Shown in pieces: positions 20,813 to 32,468 of a stretch of DNA of 64,000 bases. The position numbers and the translations under genes were made by a program. Positions within the stretch are counted from its first letter, which is position 1, and every line of letters begins with the position of its first letter. The notes under the pieces are model-generated. The model saw nothing but the letters and a program-made list of their open reading frames with translations, did not search any database and had not been told where the DNA came from. The DNA comes from Spirodela intermedia (Eukaryota; Streptophyta; Magnoliopsida; Alismatales; Araceae): positions 1,592,892-1,656,891 of the forward strand of contig LR746265.1 in NCBI GenBank assembly GCA_902729315.2. The letters are read 5' to 3'.

Positions 20813-21150
20813 TCACCCTAATAAATATCGCTCTGTCAAAGCACTGAAATGTCCTAAGATGTCATTTGATATAGCAAGGCTCGTATCTCCATCAATGGTG
20901 CTGTGGTTGTCATCGTAGAGGAGCGTGATCTTATTAAGCTTCCAGTGTACAGCCAAGGAAGATGCCTCATAGAATATCCCTTTCATGACGCACCTATCAC
21001 CCATTAGACAGTATCCTATACCTATCACCCATTATGTACAGTGATCAATGACGATTGCATGTGGTTTGTTGAAATGAGCAGCGAGGTGGGCTTATGCAAG
21101 AGTTAAGCCAACGGGGTTGGCAATGCTCTGACCCACCGAACCTACGGATA
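20813..21150 (-). pseudogene. Transketolase pseudogene fragment
   Basis: On the minus strand the sequence reads VGQSIANPVGLTLA, a stop, AHLAAHFNKPHAIVIDH, a disruption, MGDRCVMKGIFYEASSLA, then YDDNHSTIDGDTSLAI. This matches the thiamine-diphosphate/Mg-binding part of plant transketolase (family pattern GDGCQMEGISNEA ... YDDNHISIDGDT). In-frame stops and a small tandem duplication of CCTATCACCCATTA (around 20992-21026) break the frame. Only about 110 codons of the roughly 700 in transketolase are present, and no introns were identified. It is a dead fragment next to the copia element. Confidence 0.85.
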
Positions 21151-21259
21151 CTCCTAGAGAAAGATAAGATGTAGAACATGACTTGAGTAATTTAGGGTTT
21201 TTCACTTCATAAAAGATGGACATTTGTCGTGACTTTCACTCATGCAATCATTAAGTTAT

Positions 21260-21553
21260 TGTGGGAAAACATATACTGCAAATATATAGAGAGAACATGC
21301 AAAATCTTAAGAGAACGGAATTGACGACGAAGAAAGTAATTCATGGAACAGAAAAAAAACCCTGAAAAAGAAATGTTTTGAACATTTTCAAAAGAAGAGA
21401 AACATTTAATATGGGGGAGAGAAGAGGGACTAAAGTGGGTCAGTTCACTTCAGCCCAACGACATTTAATGTAGTCATTAAAAGTTCTATTCCTCTTCACG
21501 TCTTTGACACTTTCTTCATCTTTTCTTTGAGTATTTTATATTAATTGTTAACA
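21260..21553 (-). repeat. 3' LTR of the copia element
   Basis: About 294 bp. In element orientation it starts TGTTAACAATTAATAT and ends CA. It aligns with the 25087-25383 copy through shared words (a GAAATG/CATGAAATAG-type block, AGGAGAGAAGAG, and the CCCAACAACATTT-type block near 21457 and 25289). Many substitutions separate the copies, so the insertion is old. Confidence 0.8.
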
Positions 21554-24500
21554 TTCCCCCTTAAATCAAAACGTCAACATCAAGTGATTCACAAAATTTG
21601 ATAAACATGAAATAACATAATTCTAAAGTTGTATGTAACTTAATCATTTGTTCAAAAAAGCTTCATCTCAATTTAATTAGTCCAACTTGATCTTGAATAA
21701 AATGATGAGAAATGCTAATGTGTTTCATCCTTCTATATTTTAATAATTTATGTTGGTGTTGATTGTAGTATATTAATATTCTTAAAAAAAAATCAGATTT
21801 ATATTGATTGTTGTCATGCCATTGATGTAACAATATACAATACTTCAGATGATGATATTGTAATTTCTTATTTCTAAAAAAATCCAAGACACTGTAACTA
21901 AACCAATGCTGAAAGTAAATCAATTAGTCTTCTTCATGTCATATATAGAACATGCCCAATCACGGTTAGTAAAATCAAAAAGTTTGAATTCAAGAACATA
22001 TTTATAAAATATAAAGTTGATTGTCCCCTGCATTTAATGAAGAATCCATTTTACTACTATAAACTAATGAACCAATGGAGAGTATATGAATCTTGAAATA
22101 ATACTAAATGAAACTATTATATCAAGTCAATACTGAGTTAAATACATTAAACCACTAATTAGGTTGCTATGAAAGTGTTCATTAATTTTTATAGTCACAT
22201 CATCAAGACATGTTATTTATGTTCATTAGAGTAAAGAAAATCTTGCAATTCAACATGATAATTTTTTTGAGTACTCCTTATGCATACTTTTCTTGTGAAA
22301 TGAATATACCACAATCATTTTGAATAAATTGAAGTCCAAAAAAATAATAAAATAATCACGAATAGATTATATTAAATTTACCCATCATAGAAGTCTTGAA
22401 CTTAAAACTAGATAGAAGAAATGATTCTGTATTATAATTCCATTAGCAAAATGGTATGCAATGAAATACCATTTTCTTTAATCTTCACATAAAGAGTTAG
22501 CTCATTATCATTTCTATAAAAATAATTTTTATGAAATCAAGTATGTTATACCATAGTCTTAATGATCTTTTAAGTCTATAAAGTATCATATTCAATTTGT
22601 AAACATCAATATCTTTGGCATCAATTAGAAAACCTTGTAACTACTCAACATAAATATTTGCATTCAAAGAACTATTCAAAAGTATAGATTTAACATCAAA
22701 TTTTACATCACATTTCATTTGTCCTATTATAGTCAAAATAATTAAATTACTTCAAATATTATAACTATAAAAAATATTTTAAAATAATCAATACCATATT
22801 GTTACATATAACTTTTCACTAAAAACGTTCTCTTGTATTTCTTCATATTTTCATCAAACTTCTACTTCACTTTGTGCATCTATTTCAAACTGATCATTTC
22901 CATTTTTTTTATGGTAGTTCCACCATCTCCTTTGTTATTTTATTCAATTGATATAATTTTTATTTCATTATAGTAGTTCCACTCATTTTGTCTTGAGCCT
23001 TCTCATAACTTGATGATTCTACAATCATAAGAACAAATTAGCATCTCAACGAATCAATAAGTTATTAACTTTATGATTATATAAATGATAACCCTTAAAC
23101 TTATCACTAGAATTAATAAAAATATATTTCTTATATTTCTTACATATTTTATCACAATCATCAGAATTAAGTAATCCATAAGCAACAAAACAAAATACTT
23201 TTAAATGGGTTATGTTTGAGTTTCAATGATATCAGAATTCATGAGTGACTTTGTTAGAGAAATATTAATAAGATACATTGTTATCGCCACATTTTTTGTT
23301 CAAAACTCATTCAGAAGATGCTTCTCAATAAACATGATTTGCATCATTTATACCGTTTTTCAATATTTTATTTTGGTAATTCTATTTTGCACTTGAGTTT
23401 TTCTTATCATTAGTTGCATGTGAATGCTCTATTGCTTATAAAAATAATTATACTCATGAGATAAAAATTATCTCCCTCTATCCATTTATAACATATATGC
23501 TTGACGTTTCTACAAGAGTTTTAAACTATATCATTTTCTTAATACCTCATATTTATAAACCAAAAAGTATACACAACTCATGTCGATAAAATCATCAATA
23601 TTCAATAAAAAAATATTGATGTTGTTCAAATCACAAATATTAGCATATAATAATTTTCAAGTCAACCTTACTCTCCAACTAAAAATGATAACCAATATTT
23701 TATGTCATAAATATACACTTCACAAATATAATTATTAGTTATAATAATAATGTTTTGAAAATTATGGTTCTAATACCTTCAATTTGAACACTTTTCTCAT
23801 CTCCAACTTGAATTTGACATTTCATAGCTGTATCAAAATTTTGAAAGAACTCATTTTTACATGTCATGTGATTGTTGCAAGTACTACCAAGAAATCATAC
23901 ATCTTATATACTTGTAATTAAAGTCACTAATGTGCAATATATATACCATTTTCTCTTGTAGCATTAAGTGATTTTTCTTATGACATAAATTAACTTCGAG
24001 ATGATTACACTTTTTTCAAAAATCATATTACATTCTCTTATAGTTCTCTTATTTTATAATTTATTGTTATTTTGTCTTGTCTTAACAATAGGCTTCAATA
24101 TATCTATATTTCCTATAAAATCTGCATTCCATTTTCTAGAAAATTGCCTTTTATTTTGATTATCACTACCATTATACTTTTGATGTACAAAACTTTATTT
24201 GTCATAACTTTTTCTTTATTCATGACTATGATAAATTCCTCTTCCTTTATTTCTATAATTACATTATAAATTAGATGTGCCTTCATCATTTTTCTACTTT
24301 TTAAAATCTTAACTTCAGGCTAAACTACATACACAAAATATGTTTTCATGAATTCATTCTTTCTTCATGTGTTAATAAAGAGTCCATTAATTCATTTTTA
24401 GTGTAGAAAGAGTCCGTTAATTGTAACAATGTGATAAAAGTTAGATGGAAAGCTTATTAACATTTTTTTCTGTAATATGATCCTAAATATTTTTATCTAA

Positions 24501-25086
24501 TTAATAAAAAAAATGCAACATGAGAGAAGAAAGCTTGAACTGATTCACTATATTTTATATGGAGACTTTCAAGTTCTCTACAAAGAGTTTTGAAATTTTA
24601 CTGTTGTAACCACATTATCGACATAAAATTCATCTTTCAATGTTTTCTGTGCTTTTGAAGATCTCATGACATTAGTAATTATAACTTCTGAAAAAACTTG
24701 TGAAAATATTAATAAAGTTTTAGCATCTTTCTAATGAAGTTCCTTAACTCCTAGTTTAGCAATCTTCTCATCTTTAGAATCATCCTCAACTTAATATTAT
24801 AGGTCTTGTGAAAAAAAAATGTCATCACCTTAATACCAAAAAAATCATATTTCTCTTCGTTAAAAAATGACAAGAGGTTGTGAGACGTTGAGAGGTTACC
24901 ATTTGACATACTTTTAGTCAATGGGGATACCTCTTCCAAAAATCTTCACTTGAATTCTTCGCACCCCTTGCTATGGTAAGAAATCTTCAAGATTGCACTA
25001 ATCTTGCTCTTGAAACTCTTTTATATGGCTACGATCTCCATAATAGCAAACACTCAATACAATGAGCTTAGAGCTTTGACACTACT

Positions 25087-25383
25087 TGATGAGAAAAAAA
25101 GGTTGCAAATTGAGAGAAAAGGCACTCAGATTTGAGATAAAAGATGACTGAAGTAGAGGGAGGAGAGAGGAACTCATGAAATAGAAAAAATCCCTAAAAA
25201 ACAAATCTTTCAAACTGTTTCAAAATGGAAGAGAGGGTTTCATATGGAGGAGAGAAGAGAGGCTTAGGTTAGCTGGCTCACTTCTGCCCAACAACATTTG
25301 AAGTAAGTCATCAAATGCTCTATTCCGCTCCATGCCTTTAATGACTTCTTTAGTTTTCCTTTGTTTTCCATCAATTACTAATA
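25087..25383 (-). repeat. 5' LTR of the copia element
   Basis: About 297 bp. It lies beside the primer-binding site remnant (two-base gap) and aligns over its length with the 3' LTR. Its outer end reads TATTAGTAATTGATGG in element orientation, against TGTTAACAATTAATAT in the other copy, so the terminal TG has mutated. Confidence 0.8.
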
Positions 25384-25536
25384 GTTCTTTTTATTCCTCG
25401 TTGTCAGAGTGCCCAACCTACACAACCGCTTCAAGTCCAATTGAAACAATGAGTTAGTTAGTTAAATATTGTCCATAATTTAATTAGAATGGTCGCAATC
25501 ATGATAGAAATCTAGATTTCTCACAAAATAGAGAGG

Positions 25537-25594
<58 letters not shown>
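25537..25594. repeat. (GA)n microsatellite
   Basis: About 58 bp of uninterrupted GA dinucleotides, just downstream of the copia element. Confidence 0.97.
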
Positions 25595-25598
<4 letters not shown>

Positions 25599-25714
25599 TG
25601 TAGTCACCTAAATGGACTAGAAACTGACAAGATCCATGCATAGATACTGCAGTAGGCAACCATGCCCGGCGCTAATGTGGAAGTATTCCCTGTTGAACCG
25701 GCCAAGGTTCTTAT

Positions 25715-25937
25715 GATCTTATGATTATAACTCAGTCATCCCAAGGGCCATCCACAAATGCCATATCATAGTATTCTTAATGGCATCCACGATGAGCATC
25801 TAGATGTTGTAGATGGCCCTCCAGTGAACAATGTCCTGAAACAAACCTTCATCTTCATCTCCACCAACCTTTTCGACAAACTGCCCGCTGAAACCCTGCG
25901 AGAGCTTGAGCTCCTCTTTCCATGAGAACTCGTACTC
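25715..25937 (-). pseudogene. Possible decayed coding fragment, family unknown
   Basis: On the minus strand a frame of about 70 codons with one TAG reads like protein: WKEELKLSQGFSGQFVEK, then EDEGLFQDIVHWRAIYNI, the stop, then MLIVDAIKNTMIWHLWM. Composition (Lys/Glu-rich, then hydrophobic) and word structure are unlike the surrounding AT-rich DNA. I do not recognise the family. It may be an exon of a dead gene caught in this repeat-rich region. Confidence 0.35.
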
Positions 25938-28900
25938 TCATTGTATGTAGGTCTGTTGTTGCTTTACTAAGTACTGAAGGTTGTCGGTTTGATGCTTTGG
26001 CAAGGTGGTGGGTCTCAACGTGAGTCTTGTTGAGAGAGAGCTTAGTTTTAGACTAGACTTGAACAGGTGGAGAGGAGGGTGCTAGGTGGCATTCACAAAC
26101 TAAATTTGAGAACATTTGACGACTGCATAGTCAGCTTGTAGATATCTACATCTGACCAAATGCGAAGATCATCCCACTATTAATATTGAAATCTGGTCAC
26201 AGCATTTGTGGAGCCACATGGCGCATAATTTCACCCCCCTCCCCCCCCGGCTCCCCCTTATCCCCATTGAGCCTGAATGATGTCTGGCTAGTTATGATCT
26301 TGTTTGGAGTTCCCCTGTAGAGGTAGACTATTTACTTATATAGTTTGGAGTTGACATTGTTTATAAATTGTACCATGAAATGATGTCAACATGATATTAT
26401 AAACCCTTATATCTTAGTCTCTACCAATTAGAGAAACTTTCAAGTCTAATCCTTGAGGAACATGCATGTGTCATATTAATTGTGATCATAGAAAAATGTG
26501 TCAATGGGTATGTGTTAGCACTCCCCATGACATTTGTAGCTTTATAAAACCATATAAAGTTGTAATGATAGTAAAATGCATCATTAATGTACAATAACAA
26601 TTGTGTATCCAGAAGTTTTTACACAATTGTTTCATATTTGACTCCAAGGTTGGCTCCATCTATTGTGACATCATGAATTTGATTTAATTTTCACAACATA
26701 GAACACAGTATAAACTATTCACAGTACATCTCGATATGTATTGAAAATGTATCCTATTAGATATGAGATTAAGGTTATACAATACATTCTCCAGTTATTA
26801 ATAAATAAAATACGAAGTCAAATTGAAGTCCAAATGTGATTGATAAACCTGATTTTTTGTTATTTATTGACTTGGTCATCAAAATTGGATGCCAGGGATT
26901 GTTTTCTTGACTTTCATCAAAATTAGACAACTGCATTCTAGCTTGTGCCATTGACACATCTTGTGAAAAAATTGTAAAAGTACATCAACCTTTATATTTT
27001 TTAGAAGTTTCAACTATATTATAACATTTTGTCAAAATAAATGTGCCAACTTAAGTCATAGTTTTATTTGTGTTTCTAAATTAATTTTGTAATAATGACA
27101 TCCTCTATAACATGTTCCAAAAGTTTCTCACTATATATCATTGAAAAAGGAAATCTAATGCATTATTTTGATGGTAGGATGCCAGTTGGAAGGCAAGGCA
27201 AACGACGAAATAAATGGTTATAACACTAATTTAGAAAACTAATCAGCACCTTAATCATACCCTTTCATTATTTTGGTCCCCTGCAGTCTCCACTTGATTG
27301 TTATTGAGTGTGATCGTGCCTGCTCATCGGTAATTTCATTATTAAGCCATTCCAAGCTTAGATTTTTCTTCCTCTCTCTGTGCTGCCAAAAATCCAGTCA
27401 CTGGCGGCGTGAACCCAACTTCTTCAGGGAGGATGGGTTAATTTTTTACCTCACTCGATAAGCCTTACGTTTTATATGTCATGCCAAAAACTCTGACTTC
27501 AAAATCGAGTCTTAGGAGGAAAGAATCACCATCTCATTCTTTCAATCTGAATGATCTGTGATTGTGTTAAAGATTTCCCCTGGAGGAAGCAGAATTTAGA
27601 TTGGAAAACCCTGGAGTCTCTAGGAAGCACAATGATTAAAGGCATCAATTTATCCGTAAAGAGGGATAAGCACGATACCGTAAGCACCGCACGAAGAAGA
27701 AGTCAAAAGCAAATTAACAGTCTGTATCGGAACACGTCTCATGTCGAAGCTTCTGTCTACGGGCGTTTGGGTGAGACCTTGGAGACATCCCATGTGCTCC
27801 GTGAAGGAAGTCTTGTAGAGCGTACCAGCAGACGTCAAGCCGGGAAAATAGCTCCATGGCTTTTCTAGTTGTTATCGAAATTCTCACAGTTTTCGCCGAC
27901 CGCTAGGAGGGCTAAGTCTCTCCCCATTTACATCGACGTCCCCTGGCCGCTGATCTCGGGTTCACCTTTCATGGTGGAGGCCAGTTTCTAGTTGGTGGCA
28001 ATACATCCGAGAGTAGGGTTCCCGTCCTCTCAGTTGGATGATCCTACCGAATCGTCGTATTTCAAAAGTGTCTTCGGGTGATGCTCCCTCACCCCGTGGA
28101 TCTCGCAGGCTAGTAATCCCAGAACAATAACGAGTAGGAAAGTGCCGCTCGCAGCCGACTTCACATATAATAGAGAATAGTTGAAACAGCGGAAAGACGG
28201 TGGAAAATAGAGAATAGAAGGGAAGTGTTGTTTCCACCGGGGTCAAATCGTGGACGGAAGGGGCAGCCATTTCCCGGCGGCCACAAGAGTTTTAATATCA
28301 CACAATAGCGGAGTGATAGACCTACAAGTGCTGGTGGACTCCGAGTGGCGTCTTCTTCCTCTCTGCGGTACCAAACTACCCAACATTCTCCCCTACCGCT
28401 TTCGGCAAAGCTAAAGCTATTCCACAAATGGAACTCTCATGCAAAAGATGAGAGACATGCATGCCCACAAGGGGAAAACCAGGAAAACCGGCCTCTTTTG
28501 TTTATCATCAGTTTATAAGGTTAGATGATACTCGGTCCCGAGGAGATAAAAATTATCGACTTTAATCATATGAATTCATTGCTTCTGCTGTTGTTCAACC
28601 TTTGGAATGTACTCCATGATGAAATATAATTTGTCAACATGAATCTATCATATTCGTGGCCAAATAAAAGCTACTATGCACGTCATTCCTGTGGCAGTAG
28701 AACAATGGATGCAAAATCGAGCTCTGGGACAAGGGTTGACCCTCCCTCCGCCTTCTTTGTCTCCCTGCATCTGTTTTCACGCGCAGAGGTTGAAACCCTC
28801 CAATTGGTCACTAATCAAATTATCGTTGAGGACCAAATGACTTGTTATCTTGAGCTTTTCGTCAGTCAATCAGATCTCTAATTGATAGGAGAACTAGAAT

Positions 28901-29353
28901 TTCCATTTGAATGAAAGAAAGCAACCATAATCCGGGGAAAAAACTACATTAAATCAGAAAATCGTAAGAACAGAAAAGTCAGGATGGTGAAAGCCCCGAC
29001 TGTTCCACATTCTTGGACATCACAGAGTTGAGCATGATGTTTTCCGGCTCGAACTCTCCTCCGGACAAATTACATCAGAAAGCTATAGCTCGTGAACTTA
29101 GGACATAGAAACATAACACATGAAACCCACTCCCCGAGCCCCACAGTGCAGTCCAGAGCACTCAGATGACATAAAACGAGTAGCACCTACTTCGGTGTAG
29201 GCCTTCAACGCATTAGAGACACTTCACATATCGTACGTACCAAATGGAAATCCTGCCTGACCTTCGCCCATGAAGTTTCTATGATGAAACCACGCTGACG
29301 GAGTATTCTTTCAAACGTGCGATCTGATCGCTGGGAAGACATCGTATGAAACC
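25938..29353. other. Gene-poor region
   Basis: About 3.4 kb. The first part (to about 27.2 kb) is AT-rich with no signal. From 27.4 to 28.5 kb the DNA is more GC-rich and holds open frames on both strands up to 105 codons. They show no domain, and the block could be non-coding LTR or UTR-like transposon sequence. A C-rich run (CCCCCCTCCCCCCCC-like) lies near 26236. No gene is supported. Confidence 0.4.
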
Positions 29354-29644
29354 TTAGTTGGTCCCGCCACCCCCAGACCCACCGCTACTCTGATCGTCTC
29401 CGCCTGGGGTTTGCTGGCCTCCATTTCCGTTCCGACCTCCGTACTGCGGTCTGGGTATGCTATGGTGATTGTCGGCGTTACTCCCTGTGTACCTCAGCGC
29501 GCTCTTCGTGTCTTCTCTCTCTCCTATACCTATTCCCGCGTCGGTCAGGGGGCCGCTGTTTCCTTCAACCACGAGCTTTCTATGGTAGGCCGAGCAAACG
29601 GTCATCACAGCGAGGATAAGAGAAAGCAAGAGAAGAGCCCTCAT
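29354..29644 (-). CDS. Secreted small protein with NHHSIPR motif
   Basis: Frame of 96 residues starting at MRALLLLSLILAVMTVCSA, a clear signal peptide with cleavage likely after about residue 19, so the product should enter the secretory pathway. The mature part is Gly/Asn-rich and polar. It contains SALRYTGSNADNHHSIPRPQYGG (split here as SALRYTGSNAD and NHHSIPRPQY) followed by a Gly/Ser/Gln tail. An xNHHxIPR block near the C-terminus is, as I recall, shared by uncharacterised secreted plant proteins; I know no assigned function. An upstream in-frame ATG 14 codons earlier would hide the signal peptide, so the later one was chosen. A TATA box lies about 184 bp upstream. It could be a peptide-hormone precursor, but this is inference. 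Confidence 0.8.
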   Translation of the reverse strand: MRALLLLSLILAVMTVCSAYHRKLVVEGNSGPLTDAGIGIGEREDTKSALRYTGSNADNHHSIPRPQYGGRNGNGGQQTPGGDDQSSGGSGGGGTN

Positions 29645-29827
29645 GTTAAGAAGAGTGGGAAGAGAGGGACGAAGAGGAAGCAACAGACTCTGACAAGGAA
29701 GACGAAATAAAACGGAGAAGGGTCTATTATCCGCAGGGAGGCCAAACCAGGCAAGAAGCTTGTGACCAGATCTTAATGAGATGGGAAGGCTTGTTGTCTC
29801 CAGCTTCCGCTTCAGGTGGCAGGCCAG

Positions 29828-29835
29828 TTTTTATA
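29828..29835 (-). promoter_or_regulatory. TATA box of the secreted-protein gene
   Basis: The minus strand reads GCTATAAAAACTGG. It is about 184 bp upstream of the chosen ATG, leaving a leader of roughly 150 bp. Confidence 0.6.
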
Positions 29836-29888
29836 GCACAGGAAAGGGCCTGGGTAAGTGGAGTCCCCCAATACCCAACTATATCTAA

Positions 29889-30782
<894 letters not shown>

Positions 30783-31067
30783 TCAGGGTGGATGATGTTA
30801 CTCCATCGTACCTTTCCTCGATCTGCTCGATCTGATCGCTTAGGGTTTCCGTTTCTACTTTCTACTTGTTGGGATCATCAATGACGAAATCATCCAACTG
30901 TTTCTCTTTCACGAGGGATTGATCTATGTTCTCTTCAAAGTTTGGTCCGATGGTCTCAGAAATGGATCCAAAATCACCATATATCTCTATTGATTTGATT
31001 ATTCGTCATACGTTGTACCTGTTGGCGCTTCCATCGCCGTGGAGGAAGACGGCGGGCTTCCTTTTGC

Positions 31068-32468
31068 TCATCGCGGTGCCAGAGAAACAGTCTGTTCTTC
31101 AGGAAACCTTAGCTGCTCTGCCCAGCTCTTCGACTGCATCAGAAGCGCCGAAAGCTTCGCGGCCACACGCACCATGTCCGGCCGCTTCTCCGCCACCGGC
31201 TGCACGCAGTCCAGCGCCACCCGCGCCGCCCTCTCCGCCACCTCCACCGGGAACGAGTCCTTGAGCCGCCGATCCACCCAGGAACGTATCCTCCGCCGTC
31301 TCTCATCCACCGCCGACTGGTCCTCCCCACAAGATGCCATCTCCCCTTCGACTTCCCTTCCCTGCTCCTCGATCCCCATTAACCTCCTGGCAGACTCGAT
31401 CAGGGAAACCATCTCGTAGCCCTTCTTCTCTCCGTCATAGGTATACTTCACTGGCTCATCCCCTGTGATCAGCTCCAGGAGCACCACGCCGAAGGCGAAG
31501 ACGTCGGATTTCTGCGACGCAGATCCTCCCAGGCGGACCTCCGGCGCGATGTACCCCCTCGTCCCCTCTAACTTCACCTTCGCGCTGCCGGATCTCCGTA
31601 CTTTCGACGGCGCGGCGGGGAGATCTTCGGAGACCTCCATCTCCGTCCCGTCGCCGTCGGAATCAGAGCAGGAGGTTCCTCGGGCGAGCTCCACGGCGCC
31701 GAAGTGGCAGATCTTCGCGCGGCGGTCGATCTCAGTGATCACGATGCTTGAGGCCTTGATCCGATCGTGGATGGGACGGCGACGGATGCTGCTGTGGCGG
31801 CGGTTATCAGACCTTGAAAGCGGCGACGCCGTGATGCCGGCGGTGAAGTGGTGGATGTACTGGAGGCCCTGCGCGACATCCGCCGCGACCTGCATTCTGT
31901 CGATCCACGAGGCGAGCGGCGTGTATCCCGGATTCCTAGGGTTTCTCAGGCACTCGCGGAGGCTCGCGCCGTTCACATACTCGTAGACGAGGAAGACATC
32001 GTCACCGCCGAGGGCGGCACCGAGAAGGCGGACGATGTTCTTGTGGTGGACGTTGGAGGCGGCGCCGACGCGGCGGCGGAGCGCGGCTGGCTCGCCGAGG
32101 AACCGGCGCTGAAAGACGACCACGTCCTTGCCCCGGACTGTGCAGTGCCAGGAATTTGAGGACGACGAAGGGAGGCGCCACGCGAGGGGGCTCTTCGTGG
32201 CGGAGAAGATCTCGGAGAACTCGTAGAGGTTGGGTGTTTCAGGGAGGGCCTCCCTGATGCTCGCCACAGATAAGCGATCAGAGGAACTGGAGGAAGAAGG
32301 CTTCACGGAGTACGACCTGGCCGCCTCCCGGCCGCGGTTGGTGGCGGACTCCGTGCTGGAGCCCGCCACAGAGGCTGCCATGGGGCTGCCGGAAGCGGAG
32401 GAGAACTTGGGGGTCCGTGGCTTGGGTGTGGGATGCTCGACGACGGTGTCCTTTCTCTTCTTGCACAT
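31068..32468 (-). CDS. RLCK-like protein pseudokinase (At3g57120-like)
   Basis: Intronless 466-residue protein with a Ser-rich N-terminal part (to about 120) and a kinase-like domain. Kinase landmarks are altered: the glycine loop is absent, the VAIK lysine position reads VVVFQ, the HRDxKxxN loop reads HDRIKASSI, and DFG reads HFG (AKICHFGAVELA). The GTRGYIAPEV, DVFAFGVVLLELITG and RPDMVRV blocks remain, so the fold is probably intact while catalysis is unlikely. It looks like the At3g57120-type group of LysM-RLK-related cytoplasmic proteins, an assignment from memory. The start MCKKRKD was chosen because family members begin with MCK; longer in-frame starts lie upstream. It is convergent with the GNAT gene (285 bp apart). 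Confidence 0.88.
   Translation of the reverse strand: MCKKRKDTVVEHPTPKPRTPKFSSASGSPMAASVAGSSTESATNRGREAARSYSVKPSSSSSSDRLSVASIREALPETPNLYEFSEIFSATKSPLAWRLPSSSSNSWHCTVRGKDVVVFQRRFLGEPAALRRRVGAASNVHHKNIVRLLGAALGGDDVFLVYEYVNGASLRECLRNPRNPGYTPLASWIDRMQVAADVAQGLQYIHHFTAGITASPLSRSDNRRHSSIRRRPIHDRIKASSIVITEIDRRAKICHFGAVELARGTSCSDSDGDGTEMEVSEDLPAAPSKVRRSGSAKVKLEGTRGYIAPEVRLGGSASQKSDVFAFGVVLLELITGDEPVKYTYDGEKKGYEMVSLIESARRLMGIEEQGREVEGEMASCGEDQSAVDERRRRIRSWVDRRLKDSFPVEVAERAARVALDCVQPVAEKRPDMVRVAAKLSALLMQSKSWAEQLRFPEEQTVSLAPR

Larger units (their letters stand above)
21260..25383 (-). mobile_element. Degenerate full-length Ty1/copia LTR retrotransposon
   Basis: Copia element of about 4.1 kb on the minus strand, bounded by diverged LTRs (25087-25383 and 21260-21553) and flanked by a near 5-bp target duplication, GTTAT (21255-21259) and GTTCT (25384-25388). 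Next to the 5' LTR is a decayed initiator-Met tRNA primer site (minus strand TAGTGTCAAAGCTC, 25071-25084). Next to the 3' LTR is a polypurine tract (complement of 21554-21566). Gag similarity survives near 24800-24950 (FFNEEKYDFFGIKVMTFFF, compare the family FNGxNYxxWxxxM). The end of RNase H survives near 21663-21750 (RRMKHISISHHFIQDQVG). The internal region is AT-rich and full of stops, so it is not autonomous. Confidence 0.88.

Noticed and set aside
27551-28427. Overlapping frames of 88-105 codons on both strands
   Set aside because: Considered as a gene or LTR block. No family was recognised and no paired repeat was found, so it was left as unassigned spacer.
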